64,000 bases of DNA from Macquaria australasica (Eukaryota; Chordata; Actinopteri; Centrarchiformes; Percichthyidae), in assembly GCA_005408345.1 (NCBI GenBank), contig SEMN01001007.1, forward strand, positions 62,001 through 126,000. Reading direction: 5' to 3'. A program made the position numbers and the translations under genes. Shown here piece by piece: positions 1 to 12,331 of this stretch; position 1 is the first letter of the stretch, and each line of letters opens with the position of its first letter. The notes below the pieces were generated by a model. It was not told the origin of the DNA and made no database searches. It saw nothing but the letters and a program-made list of their open reading frames with translations.

Positions 1-1793
1 TGAAATGCTCTGAGGGAGGAACCTGGATTTGCTTGTTTACAGCATGTGCATTGTTTGCACACGCACACAGTGGCATTTGTGCTTTGTGAAGCAAAGCTTC
101 TATATCAAGCATGGATATGTGCAAGTGCTCTTAAACAATATGAATACTACAGGTTCATTGTTTTCATAGGATTACAAGCTTTTTCCTCTCTCAGCCTACT
201 GAAGCATTTTATTTTCTTAATATGAAAACATTGTATGGCATCCAGTCCCAGAGAAAGCACTACTTCTGCATTTTAAGTAGGAATAAATTGCCAAAAAAAA
301 TATTAACAAATTTCCTTTGACATTTCAGTGTTAGTGTCATTTTCAGTTGAAATTAATCTGTAAATTAATAAACATTATATTCAAACACATCCCAAAAGGC
401 ATGGTGAAAAGTTTATATGATCTATTGAGTTGTATATACATACATACTAAGTGTGTGTTTGCTACTCCCACGAGTCTAAGAAGGCCTTGGGGTAATATGC
501 GGTCAGGCAAAGAGGTTAGAAAGTAGGAAGCAGAGTCAACTCGAAACTCATTTTAATCAACCTTTTCTCACCACACATAATAGGCTACATTTTGCTATCT
601 ACTCCATCAGGATAATCACCTTTGGTTTCTCATGGTGCAATCAGTTTGACTCTGTATCAAAATTTAAATCGCAGAACGCAGCACAAAGAAGTCTTTCAGG
701 GGTCTGATAGAGAAGGAGGGTCCTGGCGACACGATCGTTTTGAAAAAAATTTGCCTGGAGATTAAAACCAGCTTTTGCCATTTAAAAGGGAAACAGGGTG
801 GAATTTCAATACTCAAAGGAGTTCTTATGAATGGCCGGTTTGCTTTGGATTTGCAGAGGAAAATTAGAGAGGTGCAGATAACGTGCATCAAAGGCAGTCA
901 CTTATACTCAAGGCTGTGATGTTGCAGCGTTGCCTGCCACACTGCCAACAGAATCCAGGCCGATTTTATTTTTTAATGTTCTCCATCTCATCATTGTGAG
1001 CAACCCTAGAAAATATTGCCAATCGAGGTAATTCAAACATAAACTCGGAGTCAATAAATGTGCCTTTGTGAGCAAAGCAAATATACGATTTCAGGGTTGG
1101 GAATCTCACAGCTTGTTGTCTAATATTGACATGACTGTGGAAATGTAGGGATAACAAGCAAATTGTCAAATCATGTGTCATTCCCCTGTGATTGAGACTA
1201 TAAGTAAACAGATCATTTTTATTAAACTATGTTTTCGTGTGCAGAGTACTGCTGCATTTCAGGGCTCAAACCTGTAGCGACCAGCTCGGCTGAGAGCTCT
1301 GTTCTATTTATAATGCACGGGGCACTCGCCTGTCCTCATGAATAAACCTTACTGGGATGAATGCTTCCCACTGGGACTACAATATGGGAGCGAATGGGAG
1401 GGTAATGTCCGCACTTCTATCACACCGAGACAGAAAACATCAACAACTCCAGCAAGTAGGAAATTAAAAGATTCAATCACGAGTGGAGGATACTATCAGG
1501 TGTTATATTATTTTCTCTAAATCTTAAAGGTGTTTTTTCAAAATAATTTGGTGAATTTGGTGTACAAATCATATAATTCCAGTACAATACTTTATTATTT
1601 TGCAGCAACAAAAAATAAATAAATAAAAGCAATGATTACCAAAAATGCTATTAAACACAACCTTCTGTGAAGTGGTTTAGGGGTTAGTGCTCGCTTTGCA
1701 ATGCTTCCAGCATGAACAGTGTTGTTGGTAATAATGGGTTGTTATCGAAAATACACGCTGTCTCGTGGATTTAATGTGAGGTGTGATTTAAAC
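1..1793. other. No supported gene; unremarkable non-coding DNA
   Basis: This is AT-rich DNA with short poly-A/T runs. No frame resembles a known protein. A 60-codon ATG frame at 1338-1520 (+) lies downstream of an AG acceptor-like site near 1261. It has no recognisable domain, and frames of this length are expected by chance. I see nothing else of note. Confidence 0.6.
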
Positions 1794-2580
1794 CAGCGAT
1801 TTCCAACCAGGGGTGCTGGTACTTCTGCAGTTGGTTACACGGAGAGCTCAACTAAACTCAACTAAAAGATAGAAGTTATGAACAAAATAAGTCAAGTCAA
1901 ATTTATTTATAAAGAACATTTAAAAACAACAGACGTTGACCAAAGTGCTGTACAGGTAATTTCCATGGAAAACCACACTATAAAATACAAATACAAGTAA
2001 AATACAAATGAGCAACCCACAAACATAACAATACACACAGTGCAAAAGTACCGGCACCATATCATGACGTACTGAAAGCCAAGGAATAAAAGTGTGTTTT
2101 GAGCCTGGACTTAAATGAAGCAATGGAGGGGGCAGCTCTTACAGAGAGTGGGATGCCATCCCATAGTCTAGGGGCAGCAACAGAAAAGGCTCGGTCGCCT
2201 CTGTTCTTCAGCCTAGACCGTGGGACAGCCAGCAGTCCCAGGTTAGATGACCTGAGGGACCTGGAGGAAAATAAATACAAGTTGAAATAGTTGGATAAAT
2301 GCAATAGTTAAATGGTTAATATAGTAATGAAACTGTTAGCTAAAAGCAATAGATAAACAGCTTGAAATAGTTAGCTAAGAGCAATTAAATAAATGGTTTA
2401 AATGTCCAGTTTCAAACTTGACCAAAGCAACATAAACTTATTTTTCAGGAGTATTGAAACAATAACCACTTTAATGTAACTAATTAATAGTGTTAAATAA
2501 CATCTAGTTTTCAATCAGTTCATATGGATGAAGGGGTACTTGAACTCATCTGACAGGCCTGTGAGTGTACGTCAGACAAA
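1794..2580. mobile_element. hAT-like non-autonomous DNA transposon remnant, split by a LINE insertion
   Basis: The left part (about 1794-1888) opens with a sequence reading CAGCGATTTCCAACCAGG, followed by GGTGCTGGTACTTCTGCAG. This resembles the CAGNGGTTCCCAACC-type ends of fish hAT-like repeats. The right part (about 2284-2580) contains short tandem units around TAGTTAGCTAAAAGCAATAG. It ends with GGGGTACTTGAACTCATCTG, the usual inner part of the opposite end in this type of fish repeat. The right terminal inverted repeat itself has decayed or been lost. The two parts are separated by a LINE 3' end at 1889-2283. The family assignment rests on remembered consensus features and is not a database match. 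No transposase is encoded. Confidence 0.5.
1889..2283 (-). mobile_element. 5'-truncated non-LTR retrotransposon (LINE) 3' end
   Basis: The minus strand frame covering 2062-2283 encodes the C-terminal tail typical of fish L2/CR1-type LINE ORF2 proteins. It includes RSSNLGLLAVPRSRLKNRGD, then RAFSVAAPRLWDGIPLS, then SFKSRLKTHFYSLAF and a stop near 2062. In related elements this tail follows the reverse transcriptase domain, which is absent here. Below it, 1889-2061 is a 3' UTR. On the plus strand it contains ATTTATTTATAAAGAACATT and a CCAAAGTGCTGTACA block common at the 3' end of fish LINEs. On the element strand it ends in short TTGACTTGACTTA repeats. The copy is a dead-on-arrival fragment of about 0.4 kb. 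Its flanks match two halves of one hAT-like repeat. Confidence 0.75.
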
Positions 2581-5459
2581 ACTGATTTTATTGACTTTGT
2601 GTGTTTGACATTTGGGCTTCTTTGTCGTAAGACTTCTATACAAATAAACTCTGTTGTGAACTGAGTGAAAGCATTGTTGTAAGACGCTGTTATGTATTGT
2701 TTGTGATGTTTAATAAGCTTGGTGACCTCTGGGTAGCATCGTAGCAGAAAAGCGATGACTCAAGAGTGCAAGCAGCATGACTCAGGAGGATACTGTGACT
2801 CTTGCGATGAACTGAATATCCTGTTTTTGCATTGTTAGCTGATGATATGGCGTGTTTCTTGGTGACATCTTGTAAATTGCTCACCCTAAAATCGCAGCAT
2901 CCTGCTGAAATTGGCACACATGCATAACGTGTGGAAAATCCTCTAAATCACTGTAAAGCCTGTTTGGAAAAGTCTCCTAAACGTCCAACATAATTGATTG
3001 ATACCAACGCAATGCCGCTTGCTGTTCGGGCCTAGAAAATGCCAGTCAAATTTCACACGCACGTCACCTCCTCTTCATATTTAATACCACAACAGCCGCC
3101 CCAATTTACTTTTTAATTCCCCTCTCCAACAAAGAACAAAACAGGCTGCCACATTTGTAAACAACTGTCTCTGTTTTTTCCAACTCAGTGCTTTGATGTG
3201 ACCCTAAGGTGATGCCAATGGGATTGACAACACGCTCCTGCAGGGCTTTTGGATTTGGAATAAATCACGAGATAGGCCCTACCCTCTCGGTGCTGTGCTC
3301 CTGGACACTAATATATCTCCCATATAGCTCACTGCCCCAGTCACTCCGTTCAGATGAGAAAAACGACAAGGTGCCTTGGGGGGGAAATGAATTGCATGCA
3401 TGCAATTTACTAATACATGGGAGAAATAACACTTCCTAAATGTCGGTAGGTAAGGGGGGAGACTGTGTATATTTGACAGGCATTAATTTATTCCCAACCA
3501 ATCACTGCTTATAACACAGAATGAAGGTGTGAGACATCCCGAGCTTAAATCAACGTATCTCATGTCAAAACAGTACCAAATGAGAGACACAACAAAGAGA
3601 GATGTCTGATCTACTTTCAGATCAAAGACGATGAACTGTAAATGTAGAAAAGGTCAGTGATAGGTGAAATTCACACTGGGTTCCTCATATCGCCTGAAAG
3701 AAAGATAAGTAGCAGTTATAATTTCATATCATCTTACATGTGGCTCTACTGGTCTTAAAGCAGCTGTAGAATTTCACAGCAACATTTTAAACTTATATTA
3801 AGAGCTGCTCTTCAGCAAAGGTGTTGTCATTTCAGTTGTCATGCATAATGTAATGAACCCTTAATTTTTTTTGTGTGTGTTGCGTTTGATTAGGTTTTGC
3901 CAGAAACGGTCGCAGCAGGGGATTGCATATTGCATTACACCCAGATTAATGCAAAAAAAAAAAAAAACGGTTGGCAGATTATCCTATGGCCGCATCACAT
4001 CTTATTTCACGGGTAAATAAAGGATCGAGAACACATTAGAGACTACTTTCGTATTTAATCAAGTTACGGCTGAACATTATTTGCAGTCATGACATAATAA
4101 AATGTTTCATTTCAAGTGGTTGTTAAGTATTTATGCCACAAATCACATGACCTCTCAAAATATCTCTTGACTTTTTCATATTTTATGCCTCCTGCCTAAT
4201 TTAAAGGAAGGAATTAGAGCATAAAATTACTTAGCTCTCTATGGGGGAGGAGCAGTGGACACACACATGACATTAAGCGCCATCCTTTTCCTCACCCCAA
4301 GCTGATGCCAACAAAAGAGATATTTCCTTTATTGCAGGATGTATGTTCAATTAAAGCCTCACTTACATCATGAAAGTCCAGTTTTTTTTTTCAGGCAGAT
4401 GTGGCAGTTCACTTTCATGTGCAAAGCTATTCAGCAGCAGCAACAGACGCAAACACACTGAAATTAAAACCCAAACATGCAGAGTTGGGGGGGTGAAGGA
4501 TTAACATGTTGCAGAATTACAATAACCTGATTAATTCCGATGTAATCTCCTGCCAAAAGTGGAGTAGATCACACTCACTCTGGAATATCAAATTCATCAT
4601 TCAGCTCATTTTAAATGCAGAAATGGAATTTTTAATTATACGACTTTGAACACAAATAACACTGTTCATGCTGCACTTTCTAATAAATTGTAGTAAGTTG
4701 TCCATCATATCTCAAATTAAACTGGCAGCTAGTTGACCCAAAAGTGACTGTGGAATCAAATTATGTGGCCACTTTGAGTTGTCCACTGAATTATGTATAT
4801 CAATTTAAAAGCTCCACTGCCAAAACCAGATTAACTGAATCTGTGAGTCATTTTAATTTGGATTATTTTCAGTCTTGCACACACAATTGACAAAAAACAA
4901 AAAACAAAAACTGAACCAACCATCAAAAACTCTGCTGCCTTTAATATTTAATGGGAATAATGCAGCTGCACCATTTTAACATTTTATACTGAAATACTGT
5001 GTATACATTACACTGCACCAAAATAGCATGTTGTTGATCAGGAAATAGTTCATTGTTGAAACAAAGAGCAATGACCCCCAGTGACCACTCTGGCTGGTGA
5101 TAATGCAGAATCGAGTGTACACCAAGGATGAGCAGCTTCGAGGGTCTTGAGAAGCATTAGTTAAGGCAGTCCTGACATTGTTTGTGTATAAAAAAAAGTC
5201 TATGATACACAGCCTACATTGCTCCAGAACTACTACTGAAAACAAGCCACATTGTGCTGCATAATTTCATTCACCACAAATATAAATAGCGATCACAATG
5301 GCAGCAACATGTTGATGTTTTCCCTTTTCACAATACAGGTTGTAAAGGTTACAATAAGAAATGTATTTCCCCCAGCTGTGCCAGTGACAAAGTAGCCAAC
5401 GTAATTCATTTTCTAAATAAAGGATCAAACTCTGTGGATTGTCAGTTCATTGCACAATT
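2581..5459. other. No supported gene
   Basis: This is non-coding DNA. Short frames on both strands (for example 2690-2917 minus, 3209-3439 plus, 4976-5245 minus) show no family resemblance. A 15-nt A run lies at 3953-3967. Nothing else in the stretch can be supported. Confidence 0.6.
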
Positions 5460-5645
5460 AATATTGTTGTGTTTTGTAACCCTTATTTAACCAGACAAGT
5501 TCAATGAGGACACTTCCCTCTCCAGAGCAACAGCCTGCTGGGGTAATAGTTGAAGGGGAGATACATTTGCACAGACAGACCCACCGAGTTGCACATACAT
5601 ATACAACCACACACACACACACACGTATAATATACACACTGTGAT
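5460..5645. repeat. Degenerate interspersed repeat ending in a CA-rich tract
   Basis: The segment CTTATTTAACCAGACAAGTT followed by CAATGAGGACACTTCCCTCT resembles an abundant fish repeat beginning TTTATTTAACCAGG and running into CATTGAGA. After about 100 bases it passes into ACATACATATACAACCACAC and a (CA)n run at 5608-5624. Such simple-repeat tails are common at the 3' ends of LINEs or SINEs. The identification is by memory of the consensus only. Confidence 0.4.
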
Positions 5646-7534
5646 CGGCCCAGTACAATGACAGCCTTATATTTCCAATGACAAATGATACATTTGCTGC
5701 CTGATATTCTGTAGCCCCTGTAATCTTAATCTCACTTTTTCAGACTTCTTTCATGTCAAGACATGAGACACGACTGCAACTGGCACACTGCACAGAGTGT
5801 ATACAAGGAAAGAAGCCTTTATTATGGATATAGGAAGAAAAACGCTACCTCACATACACCTACGTTTTTTTTTTCAAAGGAAAAACAAAGGTTCAGTATT
5901 TCTGAGAGAAACGGTGAAGTGCCAGTGTTTAAAAAAAATACACTGGTGCGTATCTTTTTCTTTCTCTTGCTGAGTATTTAATGTAAAAGCTACTGAAGCT
6001 ACATTTGCACCCACTGACACACGCTCACATTCTCCCAAGCAAGTTGTATTGTATACATTGTGTCATTTATATGTTAAAACGTAGAGCAAAGGCATTGACC
6101 TCTACAAGAGGAGTCACTTCTCAGCCTCCAGGGGTTCTATAGTCCAATCTCACAGCAGCATAACAGGGTGTAAAACATGCATGAGTAGCTTGTAGCATCA
6201 TGGGGAGTGTTAGCTAAGCCAGCCTTGACATCTCTTATATAATGCTAATAGGGAATGCAACGTTGGGAGCAAACCGGTCTTTTGCTCTGAGAAGTGATTC
6301 TACCGCAGCTATTTCAACAAAAAATATTCTATTTCACCTCCCCTGTAATTCTGCCTAGTCTGTAATTCTTTTATTATTCTTTTTTCATCATTTAAATAAA
6401 ATGAACGACCAGTGTGCCTCAAATGGACGTAAATGCACTGCCTTGCTCACACCAGATGCACATGGTGCTCATTGCTCAGTCAGTCATTTCAAATGTAGGA
6501 AATTCATTACACATGCATCATTGATTTTAAGCTGCATTTGCATTGTGTGGAGCCTTAGGTGTTGACTGTGTTGGAAAAAGAATTGTGTTTTTTACTGGCA
6601 AACAAAACAGACACTAAGCACTTTGTTTTTTGGCTTTCTTTGAGGGTTTCATTATATATTTTGTGAGTTAATAAAAGCAGGAGCAGATGAAAAATGACAT
6701 TTCACACTATAAAGTCTTTGATTTTCTCCGACCAGCGTTCTAAGGATTATTTGGTTCAGTTCCAGAGCTGGAACATTACTGGCACAGTGATTATAATTTC
6801 TAAAACTTTTAAGAAACAAAGCAAATTTTGGCAGTTTCCCAAACAAGATCTTATACCGGGTCTTTCTTTTAAGCACTGCAGTTTGTGTTTGGGTGCATGC
6901 ACTGCTGGATCAGCGCAGGTTGTGGGATGTAATGCATTCATTTTGAAGTCAAATGTGGCACAGCCTACAGCTGCACATCTTAACCTGTCTGGCTTGAATC
7001 CTCCAAAATCAAAGCGACAGCCAGCACTTTGGTGTTATAGAATTAATTAATTTCCTCAAACTGAGCTACTGAGCTAAAAAAATCTAAGGCTTTGGTTTAT
7101 TTAACAAAAAAGGACTTTCATCACAAAGAGGTGAGACACAATTAGAGATGTGTATTTTAAATGTCTAACCTTTGATGCTGTCAGGTTTACTCAGTATTGT
7201 GTCAGAGCTGTTGTTGAGCTGTTATCAGTCCCAGAACCGTGACCCTGTTTGTAACATTACATTAATCATGTCCCAGCACCTGGAAATCATCTAAAGCTTT
7301 AAATCCCAAACTTGCTTAAAAGTCTACACGCTGATCAGCTGCTAGAATCACCATAAAACAAGAAGGAGGCTTAAATCTTGGTAGTTGAAGTGTTATTATG
7401 TTGCTGATTGACCCTCTGTTATGCTTTCCGTTCTTTCATCAGTACTCAGTCTCATTTCCTGATTGCATCCACATAAGATTTATTTGCATTTTGTTTACAG
7501 CAGGCATTGACAATATGACTTCGGTGACCATGAC
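5646..7534. other. No supported gene
   Basis: This is non-coding sequence. The largest frame (6694-7050, plus, 118 codons) has no recognisable domain and overlaps equally open minus frames, which points to chance. Nothing else can be supported here. Confidence 0.6.
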
Positions 7535-7745
7535 ATTGCCACTCAGCAGATTGGTGTACTAGTAGGTTGGGAGACTATCCCTAAAATAGGTTCAAGCCCC
7601 ATGTGACAGCAAGCATGTAAGCTACTGGAGTGCCCTTGAGCAAGACACTGCAACAGCTCCGGGCATGCTGTTCTGTAGCTGGAACAACACTGTGACCTCT
7701 GTGGAAAGGCAATTTCCCATTCAGGGAATCTGTAGCCTCTCATGC
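7535..7745 (+). mobile_element. Degenerate tRNA-derived SINE
   Basis: The segment has the order expected of a fish tRNA-derived SINE. A tRNA-like head (about 7545-7600) contains a B-box-like GGTTCAAGCCCC at about 7590. A body carries GCCCTTGAGCAAGACACTGC at about 7632-7651, close to the CCTTGAGCAAGACACTGAACC core seen in many fish SINEs. A tail region reads GGCAATTTCCCATTCAGGGA. The A box is poorly preserved. It is not a functional tRNA gene, because no acceptor stem or full cloverleaf can be folded by eye. Confidence 0.5.
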
Positions 7746-8883
7746 ATAAAGCAAATTCAAACTGTGACAGCTTTCCTCTTTGATTACATGAATAAACTAC
7801 AAAATATACAGCTCAATTCATGGAAAAGAATCTTGCTCAGATAAGAAAAGGTTTCAGTAAAAATGTGGAAATTGCACTCGACTGTTGCAATGATTAGTCT
7901 AAGTGCTAATCAATGTCAGCCATAATTACTGAATGTTGCAATGTCTGTTGCTTTGTGGCTTGATAAACTGTTTTCCTATCTCCCTCTACACCCATCACAT
8001 TTTATTTTGTCTGTTGCTTGGGAGGATATAAAAAAAAAAACTGGGCCGTTCCCTACCAGAGGGAGAGGACGGTCTCCAGGGAGAGTTTGCGACAGACGTG
8101 ATTATCATCCATCTGTTCAATTAACTGTCAGCTTTCTCAGAAATGAATGAAAAGAGTGCAAAAATAAAGTGCATTGATAAAGTCAGAAGGCAAATTGAAA
8201 CAGTGGCCTCATGCATTTGAAAGCGTGAAATATGGAAATGGCCAGTAAAATGCAAACTGGGAAAAAAACCCAGAAGGATTTAGCTAATTTCCGACAAGAG
8301 CCTCACAAAATATGCATAATATCGATATCTTGCCTCTCTGACAAGTGATAAGGATAATGAGCTTTTCTTCTTCCTCTGCTGAATTCAAGGAAATCACATT
8401 CTCTATGTTACAGATGTAAGTCCCATTATCTGACCTGAGTTTCTTCACTTCAATTCCCACAGTCTTTGCTCACTAAGCGCATCAGGCTGATTAAAGAACT
8501 TTTCTAGGAGACTAAGCCTGTTTTATGCGCGGGTCCCGTGTTATCACACCACAAGCACAGCCCTGTGCTCCGGCGGCCAAACAGATAGTGTAGCCTACGC
8601 ATCCCAAACCTGGCTTTAACTCAGACAGCAGCTCATCACCTTCCTCGATTCCTCAGCTTCCTTCTCCTTCAAACAGCATCACACGCACACACAAACATAC
8701 ACACAGTATGTGCCCATCAAAGCATCCATGCAGTGAACTGTGCAGCACATTAGCAAAGCTATACCAAACAGAATCACACAGCGTCTTTCAGAATGTTTGG
8801 TTTGCTCATGTTTCCATTCACACATTTAAATATATCAGAGGGGTTCTCATGAGGAACAATAACATGATTTGTGCTGAAACCAT
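7746..8883. other. No supported gene
   Basis: This is non-coding DNA. There is a small CpG-containing patch around 8525-8595 but no exon-like structure. A run of A lies near 8031-8040. Confidence 0.55.
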
Positions 8884-9183
8884 AATTGATTTATCCTTAT
8901 TGATCGACAGAAAATTAATTGTCAGCAATTCAAAGTCATTCATCAAACAAAACTGCAAAACATTAACTGGTTCAAGCTTCTCAAATATGAGGATTTGCTG
9001 CTTTTATCACTTAAATATCATTTTGAATTGACTGTTTTTGTTTTCTGGATTGTTGGTCAGACAAAACATGTAATGTTAAGCTTTACATGGGGCACTGGGA
9101 ACTTGTGATGACCTTTTTTCAATATGTTATGAACATTTCAAAATCCATAGATTAATTGTGAATGAAAATAATCATTAGTTGCA
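8884..9183 (-). repeat. Interspersed repeat family A, copy 1 (non-autonomous, MITE-like)
   Basis: Read on the minus strand, this segment starts near 9183 with GCAACTAATGATTATTTTCA. It shares with the copies at 35.65 kb and 46.66 kb an inner block GCAGCAAATCCTCATATTTG, then AGAAGCTTGAACCAG, and a terminal part GACAATTAATTTTCTGTCGA. No protein is encoded. The family resembles a very common fish repeat whose ends read GGGCTGCAACTAACGATTA. The outermost bases of this copy are eroded. Confidence 0.7.
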
Positions 9184-9369
9184 TAAATTCAAAAAATGGT
9201 TTGCATTGGACTGTATACTGGGCTGTACATGCTGTGAGTCAATTTATTACCTCAGAAACGTTAACATAAGATACTTAATTGCCATGTCAACACAGCTGAT
9301 AGGAATTTGCCTCAGTGCAGCTCTTAAAAAGAGACAAAATACACACCAAAAACATTTATACATTCAGAC

Positions 9370-9443
9370 ATACATATAAATCCTAAAGTGCTTCGCTTTA
9401 AGGTGCTTGTTGCTTTGTGCTGCTGCTACCTACCTACCTACTT
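9370..9443. repeat. Short tandem/clustered repeats at the LINE 3' end
   Basis: A (TACC)n run, CTACCTACCTACCTACTTT, lies at 9425-9443. The motif GTGCTTGT or GTGCTTCG occurs four times between about 9388 and 9493. The position abuts the 3' end of the minus-strand LINE, where short simple repeats are usual for L2-type elements. Confidence 0.55.
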
Positions 9444-10700
9444 TCAAAGTGCTTGTTGACTTAATGCTTGCTCTACTACTACAAGTGCTTGTGCATTAGA
9501 GTTCAAGTATCGAACAGCCTCAGTGCTGTTCCTGAGGCGAGATGTCCAGCACTTAAGACTCTGGAATCGCCTTCTCGAGGGGAGGGGTTTGAGGAAGGAG
9601 CTAGCAGGGTGAGAGGGGTCGGCGATCACCTTCTGCGCCTTGCGTCTGATACGTGTGGCATGTATGGAGGTGACAGATGAGGTCACAGCCAATGATCTTA
9701 GATGCTGTGCGTACCACTCTTTCTAACTGTCCCCTCTCAAAATGGGTTGTGTTGCCATACCACACTGTGACTGTAAAGGCGAGGACACTCTCCACAGTAG
9801 TCCTGTAAAAGTGCAGCATTGCCTCTAAGGTCACACCAAACTTTTTAAGCTGGCACAGAAAGTGAAGCCTCTGGTGGACCTTGTTAATTATGTGGCTGGT
9901 GTTGACCTCCCACTTCAAAGTGTGGCATATGGTGGTGCCAAGGAATTTAAAAGTGTCTCCAGGACCTCCTTAACCCACCAGAAGTCAATTATCATTTCTT
10001 TTGTCTTAGCGATGTTGAAAACCAGGTTATTTGCCTTCCACCACTCCACACCTCCACTTCCTTTTCATGCCTGCCAATGTTGTATCATCTGCATATGAAA
10101 ATCTGCACAGATTCAGAATGGGATACACAATCATTGGTATATGGGGAGTACAGCAGAGGTGAGAGAACACAACCCTGAGGGGCCCCAGGGTTGAGGGTCA
10201 TAGGCCTAGAGCACATGTTACCTATCTTGACCACCTGCTTCCTATCTGACAGAAAATCTAAAATGCAGTTGCATAGAGACTGATTCATTCCCAACACCTG
10301 AAGTTTATCAAACTGTTTAAGGGGCACGATAGTGTTAAACACTAAACTAAAATCCACAAACAAACCCTTGCATAGGTGGCGGGGGCGTCCAGGTGCTGCA
10401 GGATACAGTGTAGGCAGAGCATCCTCTACAAACCTGTTAGCCCGATAGGCAAACTGCAACATGTCCATCTCATCATTGGATAAATGGTCACAGACCAGTT
10501 GCTCAAACACCTTCATAACAACAGAAGTCAGAGCAACAGGCCTGTAATCATTCAAGTTGGTTGGCGCAGTACCTTGAAGTGAATGCAGACACGTGGTCAG
10601 GGCCTGCTTTAACCCCCAGCTCTTCATCCACAAAAGGAGGGATTGCAGGCTCTACTCTATCTACTGCTCTGAGTTGTTCATCTGACTGCAAATCAAATCT
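9444..10700 (-). mobile_element. Decayed L2-like LINE carrying reverse transcriptase remnants
   Basis: The minus strand holds several out-of-frame pieces of one non-LTR retrotransposon ORF2. Piece one (10085-10633) has NDYRPVALTS at residues 28-37, the motif A block LFVDFSLVFNTI at 91-102 and the motif B block GAPQGCVLSPLL at 150-161. The catalytic YADDTT block is readable at 10078-10095, but in a different frame. Piece two (9601-9918) carries LKWEVN and the INKVHQRLHFLCQLKKFG region. Piece three (9444-9692) is the C-terminal tail with DPSHP and LPSRRRF. At least three frameshifts and in-frame stops make it inactive. A KAGPD motif near 10595-10610 lies unusually close to NDYRP, which suggests an internal deletion. 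The 5' half (endonuclease) is missing. The L2 assignment follows from the motif wording; Rex/CR1 relatives are less likely. Confidence 0.85.
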
Positions 10701-12331
10701 GTGATAATCAATTTTGAGGGTGTCAATACACTATTCATATACTCCCATCAAACGTCTTGTACAAGTTGTATAGTCTGTGATGTCTTTGTCTCACTTTATC
10801 CTTTCTTTACACAGGAAAGATCCAAAGAGAATAACAATCTTTGGTAAGGTAGACGGGTTGACATGCATCTCAGATGTTATCTTTGTATTCATGTTTAGTA
10901 CACCCTACTGGAAACACATGCATTTTCAGTTGTAAGACGGTTTAACCATTGCATTATTTGGATTTTCTCTGAAGTATGACTTTTCATGCTATTGTATTAA
11001 CACCTAACAGACATTCTATAGATTTCTTGTTATCTAGTTATAAACATTAAATTAATAATATAATATAATTAATTTTCATAGATTTTTGTATGATAACAAA
11101 TAATGTTGAACACCAAAGTAAGGTTAATACTTTTTTCAATTCACTTTAGTTATCCAGGATATTGTACATGTTTAACATCACACATGCTCTTTTACGGATG
11201 TGACTCTATGGGTCATGGAAACTCTGAACTTTGTTGAGATTTGGGGAAATGAGGATGTATATTGGGGGCAAGCTGCACGAGCCTCCATAAATCATTTCAA
11301 ATGCTTGTCTGAGTCCGACCGAAATACAACAAGTAAACACAGAGAGTAGCCACCTGAAATACCCATCACTGCTAACTGCATAGGGATCTACATCTGGGTC
11401 AACTTGTCGGCTAACCTAACCCCCCTGCATATAAATCAACGCACGCCGGTTTCTTTACATGTGTGAGGCTGACTTTCACTGTGGTTATGCTGTCTTCGAA
11501 GAAACTCAAAAAGCTAAATGCAATGGTGGATTGTCCCATGGACTATTACTACTATTACTACTTCTACTCACGAATCATTTCACTTTGATGGCCATCTGTA
11601 TTTCAAGGGTGTGATGTAGTTCTTAGGTCATGCTGTCCAGAGATGCAGGCCTTAACCTGTAGAAGCTACGAGCAGTGGATTTGGATCGACTGCCAGATCT
11701 CATCAGCCTCGGGGCTGAAGATCATCACCAGGAGGTTAGAAGCCTGGGGGGATGTGCAGGGAGCAGCGGGAAGAGGGTGGGGTCCATACATGTCAGACAC
11801 ATGCAAGGAGAGAAATATCGTGTTGGATCAGTCTGGGAAAACACCACCACTCTCCTGGTCCTACTCCAAACCTGTAGAGCCCTTTTAGTGGGCTCCTCTT
11901 GTGATCACAGAACTTGAGTTACAACGTGTTGTGATTTTTCATTTCATTTTATCATTTTTTACTGCAAAGATAAATATTTAGAGTGAATGCTGAAAGGCAT
12001 GCAGTGATAACTGAGTTTTGTCCACTGGCCCTCACCTCCCATCACGTCCCAAAAGTGGCCCTTGAACTAAGCTATTTGAATAACACAGATACAGGATGTT
12101 GTAAGTCAAAATCCATTCCTTTCTACTGTATTGTTCGGTAGATTTTGGTTAGATCAGCAAAATCCGCATGCTGAGGAAAACAGGCTGTAATCAATTTCAT
12201 CATCCTGAAGTCTTATCAGCTCTGGCAGATCCTCTTTTTTTATTTATTTCAGCTATCTCCGTATTCTCAAATGTTGCTACCTCGGCTGAAAAAAACACTT
12301 TTTCACAACAACTTCATAAGACAGGTTGTTA

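Noticed and set aside
7586..7601. B-box-like GGTTCAAGCCCC as a tRNA gene
   Set aside because: No acceptor stem or intact A box; the surrounding sequence fits a tRNA-derived SINE instead.
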